Positions 49,689-59,497 of a DNA stretch of 64,000 bases are shown here, in pieces. Numbering within the stretch: position 1 is the first letter of the stretch; each line of letters starts with the position of its first letter. Origin of the DNA: JACCYJ01 sp038198775 (GTDB taxonomy: Bacteria > Actinomycetota > Actinomycetes > Propionibacteriales > Nocardioidaceae); contig JBBPZV010000029.1 of NCBI GenBank assembly GCA_038198775.1, positions 1-64,000 on the forward strand. The letters run 5' to 3'. The notes beneath the pieces are model-generated. The model had not been told where the DNA came from and did no database searches. It saw only the letters and a list, made by a program, of their open reading frames with translations. Made by a program: the position numbers and the translations under genes.

Positions 49689-51101
49689 ATGAGCGACGAG
49701 TCGTACGACTACGAGCTGCTGGTTGTGGGCAGCGGCCCAGGTGGTCAGCGGGCGGCGATCGCGGCCGCCAAGCTCGGCCGCAAGGTCGCGGTCGTCGAAC
49801 GGCGCGGCATGCTCGGCGGGGTGTGCATCAACACCGGCACGATCCCCAGCAAGACGCTGCGGGAGGCTGTGCTCTACCTGACCGGGATGGCCCAGCGCGA
49901 CATGTACGGCGCCAGCTACCGCCTCAAGCAGAACATCACGATCGCCGACCTCACCGCCCGCACGCAGCACGTCATCGGCCGCGAGACCGAGGTGATCCGC
50001 AGCCAGCTGCTGCGCAACCACGTCGAGATGCTGATCGGCACGGCAGCGTTCGTGGACCCCCACACGCTCAGCGTCAGTGGCGGCGGCGAGCGCCGAACCG
50101 TGAGCGCGGACAAGATCGTGCTCGCGCCCGGCACCTGCCCCGCCCGCCCCGCGCACGTGGAGTTCGACGAGCAGCACGTCGTGGACTCCGACGGCATCCT
50201 CGAGCTCGAGCACATCCCGGCCACGATGGTGGTCGTCGGGGCCGGAGTCGTCGGCATCGAGTACGCATCGATGTTCGCCGCCCTCGGCACCCGTGTGACA
50301 GTCATCGACCGGCGCCCGTCGATGCTGGAGTTCTGCGACGAGGAGATCGTCGAGTCGCTGCGCTTCCACCTGCGCGACCTGGCGGTGTCGTTCCGCTTCG
50401 GCGAGCAGGTCGAGAAGGTCGAGATCGGGGCCCGAGGCGTCATCACCACACTCGCCAGCGGCAAGCGCATCGCTGCCGAGACCGTGCTGTACTCCGCCGG
50501 CCGGCAGGGCGCCACCGACGAGCTGGACCTCGACCGCGCCGGGCTGTTGCCGGACTCCCGGGGCCGCCTGGAGGTCGACGACTGCTTCCGCACCTCGGTC
50601 GACCACATCTTCGCGGTCGGCGACGTGGTCGGCTTCCCTGCGCTGGCGGCCACCAGCATGGAGCAGGGACGCCTGGCGGCGCTGCACGCGCTCGGCGAGC
50701 CGGCCGGTTCGATCACCGCGCTGCAGCCGATCGGCATCTACACGATCCCCGAGATCTCCTACGTCGGTCAGACCGAGGGCCAGCTGACCAGTGAGGCGGT
50801 CCCGTACGAGGTGGGCGTCTCCCGCTACCGGGAGCTCGCCCGCGGGCAGATCGTGGGTGACTCGTACGGCATGCTCAAGCTCTTGGTGCACTCCTCCGAG
50901 CGCACGCTGCTCGGCGTGCACGTCTTCGGCACCGGGGCCACCGATCTCGTGCACACCGGCCAGGCGGTGATGGGTTGCGGGGGGAGCATCGACTACCTGG
51001 TGGACACCGTTTTCAACTATCCGACGCTGTCGGAGGCGTACAAGGTCGCAGCGCTCGACGCCACCAACAAGCTGCGCAGCCTGGAGACGCTGCTGGACTG
51101 A
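49689..51101 (+). CDS. sthA: soluble pyridine nucleotide transhydrogenase
   Basis: This is a 470-aa flavoprotein that interconverts NADPH and NADH. The N-terminal FAD motif GSGPGGQRAAIAAA is followed by GGVCINTGTIPSKTLRE, with a single Cys where disulfide reductases have CxxxxC; this is the mark of SthA. The NAD domain (VVGAGVVGIEYASMFAALG) and the C-terminal dimerisation domain (FNYPTLSEAYKVAALD) are complete. A GC hairpin follows the stop. Confidence 0.95.
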   Translation: MSDESYDYELLVVGSGPGGQRAAIAAAKLGRKVAVVERRGMLGGVCINTGTIPSKTLREAVLYLTGMAQRDMYGASYRLKQNITIADLTARTQHVIGRETEVIRSQLLRNHVEMLIGTAAFVDPHTLSVSGGGERRTVSADKIVLAPGTCPARPAHVEFDEQHVVDSDGILELEHIPATMVVVGAGVVGIEYASMFAALGTRVTVIDRRPSMLEFCDEEIVESLRFHLRDLAVSFRFGEQVEKVEIGARGVITTLASGKRIAAETVLYSAGRQGATDELDLDRAGLLPDSRGRLEVDDCFRTSVDHIFAVGDVVGFPALAATSMEQGRLAALHALGEPAGSITALQPIGIYTIPEISYVGQTEGQLTSEAVPYEVGVSRYRELARGQIVGDSYGMLKLLVHSSERTLLGVHVFGTGATDLVHTGQAVMGCGGSIDYLVDTVFNYPTLSEAYKVAALDATNKLRSLETLLD

Positions 51102-51134
51102 GCGCCTGACGCACTTCCACAGCGGTGGCGCCGA

Positions 51135-51158
51135 AGCCCGGCGCAGGCCGCCCGGGCT
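51135..51158 (+). terminator. GC-rich hairpin after sthA
   Basis: AGCCCGG (51135-51141) and CCGGGCT (51152-51158) pair perfectly around a 10-base loop, 33 bases after the sthA stop and before the start of the next gene. There is no T-run, as is common for actinobacterial terminators. Confidence 0.4.
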
Positions 51159-51174
51159 GGTTACGCTCACGGCT

Positions 51175-51924
51175 GTGAGCACCGGCCTGCCCGCGCGGAT
51201 CCGCGCCTGCCTGTTCGACCTGGACGGGGTGCTGACGAGCACCGTCGTGCTGCATCAGGAGGCCTGGAAGCAGACCTTCGACGACTTCCTGCGCCGCCGC
51301 GACGGCGAGGCCTTCGCGCCGTTCACACCGCACGACTACAACGCCCACGTCGACGGGCGCCCACGAGCCGACGGCGTGCGCGGGTTCCTACGCTCCCGCG
51401 GCGTCGACTTGCCGGAGGGAGCCCCGGACGACCCGCCGGGTGACGAGACCGTCAACGCCGTGGGCAACCGCAAGAACGAGCTGCTGCTGCGCGTCATCGA
51501 CGAGCGCGGCGTGGACCCCTATCCGGGTTCGGTGCGCTATCTCGAGGTCGTCCAGGAAGCGGGGCTGGGAATCGCGGTGGTGACGTCGTCGGCCAACGGT
51601 GCGGCGGTGCTCAGCGTCTCCGGCCTAGAGCGCTTCGTGCAGGCTCGCATCGACGGGGTGGTGATAGCCGAGCGGCACCTGTCCGGCAAGCCGGCGCCGG
51701 ACTCGTTCCTCGCGGGGGCCCGAGCCTTGGGCGTCGGCCCGGGGGGCGCGGCGGTGTTCGAGGACGCGCTGTCCGGCGTTCAGGCCGGCCGGGCCGGAAA
51801 CTTCGGCTTCGTGGTCGGGGTCGACCGGGCGCAGCAGGCCGACGCACTGCGCGCGCACGGCGCCGACGTGGTGGTCGGTGACCTTGCGGATCTGCTGGAG
51901 TCGGCTGGAGGGAGCGAGCGATGA
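51175..51924 (+). CDS. HAD-family beta-phosphoglucomutase-like enzyme
   Basis: This is a 249-aa HAD phosphatase/mutase. The nucleophile motif is FDLDGVLTST, then VVTSSANG (motif II), KPAPDSFLAGARALG (motif III Lys) and FEDALSGVQAGRAG (motif IV). It starts with a GTG. The overlap (ATGA) with a GH65 phosphorylase gene makes the usual pair: the phosphorylase yields beta-glucose-1-phosphate and this enzyme converts it to glucose-6-phosphate. Confidence 0.92.
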   Translation: MSTGLPARIRACLFDLDGVLTSTVVLHQEAWKQTFDDFLRRRDGEAFAPFTPHDYNAHVDGRPRADGVRGFLRSRGVDLPEGAPDDPPGDETVNAVGNRKNELLLRVIDERGVDPYPGSVRYLEVVQEAGLGIAVVTSSANGAAVLSVSGLERFVQARIDGVVIAERHLSGKPAPDSFLAGARALGVGPGGAAVFEDALSGVQAGRAGNFGFVVGVDRAQQADALRAHGADVVVGDLADLLESAGGSER

Positions 51925-54335
51925 CCGCGGACGCCTCCAGCTGGACCCCTGACCAGCACTCCGTCCAGCAGATGCAGGCGCCCGGGAGCGGCTACCGGGT
52001 CGAGCCGTGGCAGCTGGCCTGGCAGGGGCTGGCGGTCGACCAGCTGCAGCGAACCGAGTCGGCGTTCGCGCTCTCCAACGGCCACCTCGGCATGCGCGGC
52101 ACTCTGGAGGAGGGTGAGCCGCGGGGCCTTCCCGGCACCTATCTCAACGGCTTCTACGAAACCCAGCCGCTCCCCTACGCCGAGGCCGGTTACGGCTACC
52201 CCGAGGCCGGCCAGACCGTCGTCAACGTCACCGACGGCAAGATAATCCGGCTGCTGGTCGAGGACGAACCGCTGGACATGCGCTATGGCAGCGCCCCCGA
52301 GCACGAGCGGGTCCTCGACTTCCGTTCCGGCACCCTGCGCCGGCGTACCGTCTGGGTCTCGCCCACCGGGCGCCGGATCCGGTTGAGCACCGAGCGGCTG
52401 GTGTCGTTCACGCAGCGGGCGGTGGCCGCGATCCGATACGTCGTGGAGCCGCTGGACGGCGAGCTCCAGCTCGTCGCCCAGTCCGACCTGCTGGCCAACG
52501 AGCCGGTCGGTTCGTCCAGCCGGGACCCACGGGTGGCGGCCGTGCTCAAGGCACCGCTGGTTGCCGACTTCAAGTACGGGGTTGACCACCGGGCACTGCT
52601 CGCCCACCACACCCGCCGATCGGGTTTGCACATGGCGGCCGCGATGGACCATGTCTTCGAGACCCCCGACGGGCTCGACACCCGGCTGCACGTGGAGGAC
52701 GACCTGGCCCGGGTCATCGTGGCGACGGAGGTGCCGGCCGGGGCCAGGCTGGTCATCACCAAGTTCGTGACGTACGGCTGGTCCTCCACCCGCTCGGTCC
52801 CGGCGCTGCGGGCGCAGGTGGACGCGGCACTGTTCGGAGCGAAGAAGACCAGCTGGGACGGGTTGCTGGCCGACCAGCGCGCCTACCTCGACGCGTTCTG
52901 GGACACCGCCGACATCGAGATCGAGGGCGACCCGGAGCTGCAGCAGGCGGTGCGCTTCGCGCTGTTCCACGTCCTGCAGGCGGGGGCCCGTGGTGAGACC
53001 CGGGCGATCCCGGCGAAGGGTCTCACCGGTCCGGGCTACGACGGTCACGCCTTCTGGGACACCGAGACGTTCGTGCTGCCGGTCCTGACCTACACCCAGC
53101 CGGAGGCGGTCCGCGACGCGCTGCGCTGGCGTCACGCGACGATCGAGCCCGCCAAGGAGCGGGCCAAGCAGCTCGGCCAGCGCGGCGCGACGTTCCCGTG
53201 GCGCTCGATCAACGGCGCCGAGTGCTCGGCGTACTGGCCGGCGGGCACCGCGGCGTTCCACGTGTCCGCCGATGTCGCCGACGCGGTCGCGCGCTACCTC
53301 GCCGCCACCGGGGACGAGGAGTTCGAGCGAGACTGCGGGGCGGAGCTGCTGGTGGAGACCGCCCGGCTGTGGTCCTCGCTTGGACACCACGATGAGCACG
53401 GCGGCTTCCGCATCGACGGCGTGACCGGCCCCGACGAGTACTCCGCTATCGCCGACAACAACGTCTACACCAACGTGATGGCGCAAAAGAACCTGCAGGA
53501 GGCGTCCGCGGTCTGTCAGCGCAACCCGGCGGTGGCCGAGCGCCTCGGCGTCGACGAGGCCGAGCGACTGGCCTGGGAGGAAGCGGCCGGCGCGATGATG
53601 GTGCCGTACGACGACCTGCTCGAGGTGCACCAGCAGAGCAGCCGCTTCACCGCGCACGACCGCTGGGACTTCGCCCGCACGCCGCCGCAGAACTACCCGC
53701 TGTTCCTGCACTACCCGTACTTCGACATCTATCGCAAGCAGGTCATCAAGCAGGCCGACCTGGTGCTGGCGATGTACCTGCGGGGGGACGTCTTCAGCGC
53801 CGAGGAGAAGGCGCGGAACTTCGCCTACTACGAGAAGCTGACGGTACGGGACTCGTCGCTGTCCGCCTCGGCGCAGGCGGTGATCGCCGCCGAGGTCGGG
53901 CACCTCGAGCTGGCGTACGACTACTTCGCGGAGGCGGCGCTCACCGACCTGGGCGACCTCCACGACAACGTGCTGAACGGGTTGCACATCGCCTCGTTGG
54001 CAGGATCGTGGACGGTCGCCGTCGCTGGCTTCGGGGGGATGCGGGACCACGGTGGCCGGCTCGCCTTCTCGCCCCGGCTGCCGCCGGCGCTGTCGCGCAT
54101 CGCCTTCCGGATGTGCTTTCGGGACAGCCGTTTCGCGGTGGACATCAGCCAGGAGTCGGCGACGTACCGCCTGCTCGAAGGCGATCCGTTCAAGACCTCG
54201 CACCACGGGAACGCGGTCACAATCGGGACCGACCCGGTCACGTTGGCGGTCCCTCCGATCCGGTCGCTGCCCCGTCCTTCGCAGCCGGCCGGGCGGGAGC
54301 CCCGCCGGCGAAAGCGGGTGCGGGACGCGCGCTGA
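51921..54335 (+). CDS. glycoside hydrolase family 65 phosphorylase (trehalose/maltose/kojibiose type)
   Basis: This is an 804-aa inverting disaccharide phosphorylase. The N-terminal super-sandwich domain (ESAFALSNGHLGMRGTLEEG) and an (alpha/alpha)6 barrel follow the family plan. The catalytic acid is the Glu in TGPDEYSAIADNNVYTN (about residue 510). The phosphate-binding region (AKGLTGPGYDGHAFWDTE; LAGSWTVAVAGFGGMR) is intact. No signal peptide. Which disaccharide it uses cannot be decided; co-translation with the mutase supports alpha-glucoside breakdown. Confidence 0.93.
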   Translation: MTADASSWTPDQHSVQQMQAPGSGYRVEPWQLAWQGLAVDQLQRTESAFALSNGHLGMRGTLEEGEPRGLPGTYLNGFYETQPLPYAEAGYGYPEAGQTVVNVTDGKIIRLLVEDEPLDMRYGSAPEHERVLDFRSGTLRRRTVWVSPTGRRIRLSTERLVSFTQRAVAAIRYVVEPLDGELQLVAQSDLLANEPVGSSSRDPRVAAVLKAPLVADFKYGVDHRALLAHHTRRSGLHMAAAMDHVFETPDGLDTRLHVEDDLARVIVATEVPAGARLVITKFVTYGWSSTRSVPALRAQVDAALFGAKKTSWDGLLADQRAYLDAFWDTADIEIEGDPELQQAVRFALFHVLQAGARGETRAIPAKGLTGPGYDGHAFWDTETFVLPVLTYTQPEAVRDALRWRHATIEPAKERAKQLGQRGATFPWRSINGAECSAYWPAGTAAFHVSADVADAVARYLAATGDEEFERDCGAELLVETARLWSSLGHHDEHGGFRIDGVTGPDEYSAIADNNVYTNVMAQKNLQEASAVCQRNPAVAERLGVDEAERLAWEEAAGAMMVPYDDLLEVHQQSSRFTAHDRWDFARTPPQNYPLFLHYPYFDIYRKQVIKQADLVLAMYLRGDVFSAEEKARNFAYYEKLTVRDSSLSASAQAVIAAEVGHLELAYDYFAEAALTDLGDLHDNVLNGLHIASLAGSWTVAVAGFGGMRDHGGRLAFSPRLPPALSRIAFRMCFRDSRFAVDISQESATYRLLEGDPFKTSHHGNAVTIGTDPVTLAVPPIRSLPRPSQPAGREPRRRKRVRDAR

Positions 54336-55808
54336 TCAGTCGGTTCCCGGTGCCGGAGTGGTCGGTGTCGGCGTCGGAGTTGGTGTCGGTGTGGGGTCGG
54401 GGGGCGGCTCGCACACCGGCGGGTCGGGCACCTCGAAGCGCACGGTGCGCGCGTCGGTCACCTCGTGAGCGATGATCGTCTGCGCGACCGACACCCGCAC
54501 GCTGGTCCCCGCCGCCGCAAGCCCGCGCAGCTCAGCGTTCATCGTCTCCTCGGTGCAGTCACCGTCGTAGTCCTTGACGCGCGCCCAGGCTGCGAGGTCA
54601 CCGGCGTCGGTCTCGTCGACGCACCAGCCGCCGTCACAGGGCTGCGGCACCCCGGTGAGCACCACGCGCTTGTGCACTGGCTTCGGCGGCTTGGGTGGCT
54701 TCGGCGGCTTCGGTGGATGAGGCTTGGGCTTCTGCTGATGCGGCTTCGGTGGATGAGGCTTGGGCTTCTGCTGATGCGGCTTCGGTGGATGAGGCTTGGG
54801 CTTCTGCTGATGCGGCTTCGGCTGATGCGGTTGCTTCGGGGTATGCGAGCCGGCGCCGGGCCGCGCCGGCTTTGGCCGATGCCGCTTTGGCGTGAGGGGA
54901 GCACCTGGGCCGTGGCGGACGTGGCCGAGCAGCTGGGCGGGCACGCTCGGATAAGCCCCGGTGCGGTACGCGTTCGCGTACGCCGTCACCAAGATCACGT
55001 ACTCACGGGAGTCGTTGTAGCCGCGGACCGCCGCTGCCAGAGCGCTGGGATCTCGCAGGTCGCCCCCCGAGCACAGGTACCTGCCGGCGGCCAGGGCTGC
55101 GTCGTCGAGGTCGTTGGGGTTGGCGACCCCGTTGCCGTCACCGTCGGCGGCGACCGCCGCCCAGGTCTGCGGGATGAACTGCATGGGACCGACGGCTCGA
55201 TCCCAGCGGGTGTTCCCATCGAGGTGGCCCCGATCGGAGTCCGCGATGGCGGCGACCGGGCCGCGCCCGTCCAGGACCGGGCCGAGGATGTGGGGAAACG
55301 ACTGCCCGTTCGCGGTGATCACGGAGCCGCCGACTCGACCGTGGTCGGACTCGGCGAGACCGATGCCGGCGAGCACGTACCACCGCAGCCCGCACGTGGG
55401 TTGGCTTCGAGCCAGCGTCGCCGCCGCCGCATGGTAGGCACGCACCGCTGGCGCAGGTATCCCGTCGAACTTCACCGGAGCCGCGACCGGTGGCCCACTG
55501 CGGAGCCCGGCCCGCGTGGTCGCCGACCGAGCCGAGATGCGCTGGCGGTCGGCAACGACCCGGGCGGTGCCCGGACCAGCTCCTTGGGCAGGGGGCGGGC
55601 CGGCCCGCTGGGCTACCAACCCTGGTGCCGCGGCCGGCTCTAGAACCGGCGACAGGTACCGGCCCGACGAGACCGGTGGCGAGGCTGCCACCGCGGAGGC
55701 AGCCACTGCGAGAGCACCGGCCGCACTCGCCGCGACGGCTGCGGCGACCCGTCGGTTCCGGCGGGCGTGACGCCGCGTCCGTTGCACCCTGATGGACCAC
55801 CTTCGCAC
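54336..55808 (-). CDS. secreted lytic-transglycosylase-like protein with His/Lys/Pro repeat linker
   Basis: This is a 490-aa protein. An Arg-rich N terminus with a hydrophobic stretch (VAAAVAASAAGALAVAASAV) makes export likely. A lysozyme-like domain follows (WYVLAGIGLAESDHGRVGG; WDRAVGPMQFIPQTWAAV; NPNDLDDAALAAGRYLC), with the presumed catalytic Glu in LAES. The linker holds three perfect 12-residue units PKPHQQKPKPHP. The C-terminal ~110 residues carry four Cys and end in a Pro/Thr stretch. It probably remodels peptidoglycan. It starts at a GTG; a second GTG seven codons on is possible. Confidence 0.83.
   Translation of the reverse strand: MRRWSIRVQRTRRHARRNRRVAAAVAASAAGALAVAASAVAASPPVSSGRYLSPVLEPAAAPGLVAQRAGPPPAQGAGPGTARVVADRQRISARSATTRAGLRSGPPVAAPVKFDGIPAPAVRAYHAAAATLARSQPTCGLRWYVLAGIGLAESDHGRVGGSVITANGQSFPHILGPVLDGRGPVAAIADSDRGHLDGNTRWDRAVGPMQFIPQTWAAVAADGDGNGVANPNDLDDAALAAGRYLCSGGDLRDPSALAAAVRGYNDSREYVILVTAYANAYRTGAYPSVPAQLLGHVRHGPGAPLTPKRHRPKPARPGAGSHTPKQPHQPKPHQQKPKPHPPKPHQQKPKPHPPKPHQQKPKPHPPKPPKPPKPPKPVHKRVVLTGVPQPCDGGWCVDETDAGDLAAWARVKDYDGDCTEETMNAELRGLAAAGTSVRVSVAQTIIAHEVTDARTVRFEVPDPPVCEPPPDPTPTPTPTPTPTTPAPGTD
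54706..54813. repeat. three perfect 36-base tandem repeats
   Basis: The 36-base unit occurs at 54706-54741, 54742-54777 and 54778-54813, followed by a partial copy. Read on the minus strand it encodes the 12-residue unit PKPHQQKPKPHP of the transglycosylase-like protein. Perfect identity at DNA level points to recent expansion and likely length variation between strains. Confidence 0.9.
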
Positions 55809-55940
55809 CAGCTACCGAGCTTCCGACCGAGGTGGCCGTGACCCCATCCTGTCTGGCTGCCAGCACTCCGCGCATCCCGGGGGCCGAAGTTCGGCCGAAC
55901 GTACGAGGGGCTCCTCCCCCTCGTTGCTGGCACCGGCGTG

Positions 55941-57200
55941 TCACAGCAGCTGGGTCAGGGCGTGGATGACGAGCCCCGTCAAGCCGCCGACCAGCGTGCC
56001 GTTGATGCGGATGAACTGCAGGTCACGGCCGACGTGCAGCTCGATCCGGCGTGCCGCCTCCTCGCCGTCCCAGCGTTCGATCGTGTCGGTGATGACGGTC
56101 GCCATCTCGGTGCCGTACGTGGCGACGATGTAGGCAGCGGCGTCGGATGCGTAGCCGTCGAACCGGCTGCGTAGAGGTTCCTCGGCTTCCAGGCGGCGCC
56201 CGAAGGCGGCCAGGGCCGCGACGGCTCGCCCGCGTACCAGGCTCTCGGGGTCCTCTAGCGTTACGAGGAGGGCACGCCTGACCGCCTGCCACAACGACAC
56301 CAGCGTCGTCGCCACCTGTGGTGTGGCGAGCATCCGGCGCTTCAGCCGCTCGGCGCGTTCGATGGTCGCCGGGTCGCTTTGCAGGTCGCGTGCCAGGTCG
56401 GCGAGCAGGTCGTCGAACGCCCGCCGGGCCGGGTGGTCTGTGTCGTCGCGGATCTCCTCGACCCAGGCGAGCAGCTCGAGGTGGATGCGGCGGGCGACGA
56501 CCTCGTCCAGCCACTGCGGCGTCCACTCCGGAGCGCGTTTGCCGATCGCCGCGATGACGCGGTCGGGATTGGCGCCCAGCCACCGGTGGGTCTCGTTGAG
56601 CGCGAGGTCAACCAGCCCGTGGTGCGCCTGCTCGGCGACGATCTCCTCGAGCAGCCGGCCGGCGACCTCGCTGAGCGGCTCGTCGGCCAGCCGCGGCAGC
56701 ATCTCCTCGGTGACCAGGACGGCGATGTCCTCGTCGCGCACCCGCGCCAGCACCCGGCGCAGCATGCGGCTGGCCTCCTGCACGACGCGGGCGCTGTGCG
56801 CCTCGTCCGCCAGCCATCTGCCGACGCGGAGACTGACCTGCGCGCGGGCGACCCGGTCCCGGACCACCGACTCGGCCAGGAAGTTCTCGGTGAAGAACTC
56901 CTGCAGGCTGTGCGCCAAAGTGTCCTTGCGGGTCGGCACGATGGCCGTGTGGGGGATAGGCAGGCCCAGCGGATGCCGAAACAGCGCGGTCACCGCGAAC
57001 CAGTCGGCGATCGCGCCCACCATCGAGGCCTCCGCGCCGGCATGGACGTATCCCCAGCCACCGTCGAGTCGCAAGGTGGCGACGTAGACCGCGGCGGCGA
57101 ACAACAGCAGGGAGAGGGCCACCGTGCGCATCCGGCGCAGGCCGCGACGGCGCTCGACGTCGGCGGGCAGGTCGAGGTCGAGGGCGGTCATGACGCTCAT
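55941..57200 (-). CDS. DUF445 family membrane protein
   Basis: This is a 419-aa protein. It has an N-terminal span (TVALSLLLFAAAVYVATL), then the family motif EASMVGAIADWFAVTALFRHPLG and IPHTAIVPTRKDTLA. A long helical middle region and a C-terminal span (NGTLVGGLTGLVIHALTQLL) follow. Function of the family is unknown. It stands alone between the transglycosylase-like and MMPL genes. Confidence 0.9.
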   Translation of the reverse strand: MSVMTALDLDLPADVERRRGLRRMRTVALSLLLFAAAVYVATLRLDGGWGYVHAGAEASMVGAIADWFAVTALFRHPLGLPIPHTAIVPTRKDTLAHSLQEFFTENFLAESVVRDRVARAQVSLRVGRWLADEAHSARVVQEASRMLRRVLARVRDEDIAVLVTEEMLPRLADEPLSEVAGRLLEEIVAEQAHHGLVDLALNETHRWLGANPDRVIAAIGKRAPEWTPQWLDEVVARRIHLELLAWVEEIRDDTDHPARRAFDDLLADLARDLQSDPATIERAERLKRRMLATPQVATTLVSLWQAVRRALLVTLEDPESLVRGRAVAALAAFGRRLEAEEPLRSRFDGYASDAAAYIVATYGTEMATVITDTIERWDGEEAARRIELHVGRDLQFIRINGTLVGGLTGLVIHALTQLL

Positions 57201-57244
57201 GGGAGCAGCATCTCAGGGACTGGCCACCAGCCGGCCCTTCCGAG

Positions 57245-59497
57245 TCAGTCCGCAGCCGGGCGCCGGCCGCCGCTCGGTGGGCCGGCGGCGGCCGCGCTGC
57301 TCAGGCGGCTGCTGGGCCAGGCGCTGAACCGGCCGACCACCGTGAGCAACGCTGGTACGAGCACGGCGCGAACTACCAGGACGTCGAGCATGATGCCGAC
57401 GAACATCACGAACGCCAGCTGCCGGAACGGGACCAGCGGGACCACGGACAGCAGGCCGAAGCTGGCGGCCAGCGCCACGCCTGCGGCGAAGATGGCACCG
57501 ATGGTCCGAGGCATCACCACAGCGATCGCCTCCGGCAGGGGACGGCGGCGCGCCTCTTCCCAGATGTTTCCGACGGCGAAGATGTTGTAGTCGGAGCCGA
57601 AGGCCAGCAACAGTACGGCGGCCGAGAACGGGACGTAGAAGGTCAGCCCGGCGCCGGGGTCGAGGTAGTCGAAGAGCACCGTGGTGAGCCCGAGCGAAGC
57701 CGCCAGCGACAACATGCTGGCGACCAGGAGGTAGGTCGCAGCCACCACCGCGCGCAAGAACAACACGAGCATCAAGAAGTTGGCAAGCAGGGCTGCCACC
57801 GCGATCCGCAGCAGGTCCCGCTTGGCCTGGTCCACGATGAACGCCGCTGCGGCGGTATCCCCCGCGAGCGCCGCAGTGGCACGGTCGAGTCCGCTGGCGT
57901 GCAGCAGCGTCGGCAGCCGCGACTGGAGCTGATCCACCGAGGCGATCGCACCGGCACCCAGAGCCGGCTGGTCGAACACGACCAGGTAGCGCGCCGCGCT
58001 GCCGTCGTTGGAGAGCAAGGTGCCGCTCACCAGCCGGTTCGGTGCATCACCGGGCCCGAGGACCCCGGCCACGCCCGGCTCCGTCCGCAGCAACGCGCTC
58101 AGCTTGTCCAGCTGTCGCCGCTGCGAGGTGATGCCGGGCTGTTGGACCAGCACCGTGGTGGGCGACAAGATGCCGGGTGCGAAGCCCTTCTCGGCAGCGG
58201 CGGCCGCCTCCCGGACCTGGTCGTTGCCGGGCAGCGAGCCGACGAACGAGACGCCGAGAGCCAGATGGGTGGCGGGAACCGCGGCCGCCAGCAACCCGAC
58301 GACGCCGACGGCAACCGCAGCGGCGGCCCGTGGCCGGCCACGGGCAACCCAGCTGAAGACCGAGCGGCGGCTGGTGCGCCCGGTGCCCGTCGCCGCCTCC
58401 GGTTCCAGGGCGGCCGGGCGTGAGGGCCAGAAGACCAGGCGCCCCAGCACTGCCATCAGCGCCGGGACCAAGGTGACGGCTACCAGCAGCGCGACCAAGA
58501 CGGTGAAGACCAGGGCCGGTCCCAGCGCCGCAAAGAACGCTGACTTCGCGACGAGGAGCGCACCTGTTCCGGCTGCCACGGCCAGGCCGGCGACCCCGAT
58601 GATCGGAAGGAACCGCGCCGTGGCCGTGTGCGCCGCGGCGAGGCGTTCCGTGCCGCCCGCCAGCTCGTGCCGCAGCGAGGAGCAGAAGAACACCACGTAG
58701 TCGGTCACCACCCCCAACAGCAGGGCCACCACCACCGGTTCGAGCTCGCTGGGGCTGGCCGCACCGAGCAGCTGCGAGATCAGACCGGACAGTCGCAGTG
58801 TGAGTACGGCGGCGACTCCGGTGGTGAGCAGGGCGACCACCGGGGCCACCACGGAGCGGAAGGCGAGCCCGACGATGATCGCGATCGCGGTCAGCGTGAG
58901 CAGCTCGACCTTCGGCAGGTTGTCGCTGATGATCGTGCCCTGGCGATCCCTGGCCGGCACCGAACCGGTGACGCCGACCAGGTGGTCGCGTGGCTGGAAG
59001 AAGCGGTCGGCGTAATGCTGGGCGGCCCGGGTCTGCCGCGCGAAGGACACGCTGGGGTCGAAGAACAGATAGGTGAGCGCGGTCGTGTCCCGCTCCCGAG
59101 CGCCAGGGAACACCCCGAACGCGTTAGTGATCGGCAGCGCGCCGAGCAGCGGCCCCAGGTCGGCGTACTTCTGGCGGTTGACGGCGACGGCGTTGACCAC
59201 GGTGCGGGCCTGAGCGAAGACCGACAGCCTTTCGGGGTTCCGCTGGACGATCACGGTGCGCCCCAGCAGCGGGAAGCCGAACAGCCGCACCGAACGCAGC
59301 TCGGTGGCGACGGCCGGGGTGTCGCGCGGCAGCAGTCCCTGGATGCCACTGCCGCCGCCGACCTCGCCGAGGCTGGGAAACACCAACGTCACGAGGAGGC
59401 AGGCGGACACCCAGAACCCGATCACCACCCACCGCAGCCGCACCAGCAGCGTCGCCAGCTGCAGGGCGAAGCGGCCGGCCCGCTCCGGCTCAGTCAC
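57245..59497 (-). CDS. MMPL/RND-family transporter
   Basis: This is a 750-aa membrane protein with the two-fold MMPL plan: a span, a large extracytoplasmic loop and five spans (LLTLTAIAIIVGLAFRSVVA; VVVALLLGVVTDYVVFF), then the same again (MLVLFLRAVVAATYLLVASM; LLLAFGSDYNIFAVGNIWEE). Actinobacterial MMPL proteins export lipids or siderophores. The GTG at 59497 overlaps the upstream gene by 8 bases. The substrate is not shown. Confidence 0.9.
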   Translation of the reverse strand: MTEPERAGRFALQLATLLVRLRWVVIGFWVSACLLVTLVFPSLGEVGGGSGIQGLLPRDTPAVATELRSVRLFGFPLLGRTVIVQRNPERLSVFAQARTVVNAVAVNRQKYADLGPLLGALPITNAFGVFPGARERDTTALTYLFFDPSVSFARQTRAAQHYADRFFQPRDHLVGVTGSVPARDRQGTIISDNLPKVELLTLTAIAIIVGLAFRSVVAPVVALLTTGVAAVLTLRLSGLISQLLGAASPSELEPVVVALLLGVVTDYVVFFCSSLRHELAGGTERLAAAHTATARFLPIIGVAGLAVAAGTGALLVAKSAFFAALGPALVFTVLVALLVAVTLVPALMAVLGRLVFWPSRPAALEPEAATGTGRTSRRSVFSWVARGRPRAAAAVAVGVVGLLAAAVPATHLALGVSFVGSLPGNDQVREAAAAAEKGFAPGILSPTTVLVQQPGITSQRRQLDKLSALLRTEPGVAGVLGPGDAPNRLVSGTLLSNDGSAARYLVVFDQPALGAGAIASVDQLQSRLPTLLHASGLDRATAALAGDTAAAAFIVDQAKRDLLRIAVAALLANFLMLVLFLRAVVAATYLLVASMLSLAASLGLTTVLFDYLDPGAGLTFYVPFSAAVLLLAFGSDYNIFAVGNIWEEARRRPLPEAIAVVMPRTIGAIFAAGVALAASFGLLSVVPLVPFRQLAFVMFVGIMLDVLVVRAVLVPALLTVVGRFSAWPSSRLSSAAAAGPPSGGRRPAAD

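Noticed and set aside
54706..54813. Short CRISPR array
   Set aside because: The units are contiguous without spacers and stay in frame inside a coding sequence, so they are a protein repeat.
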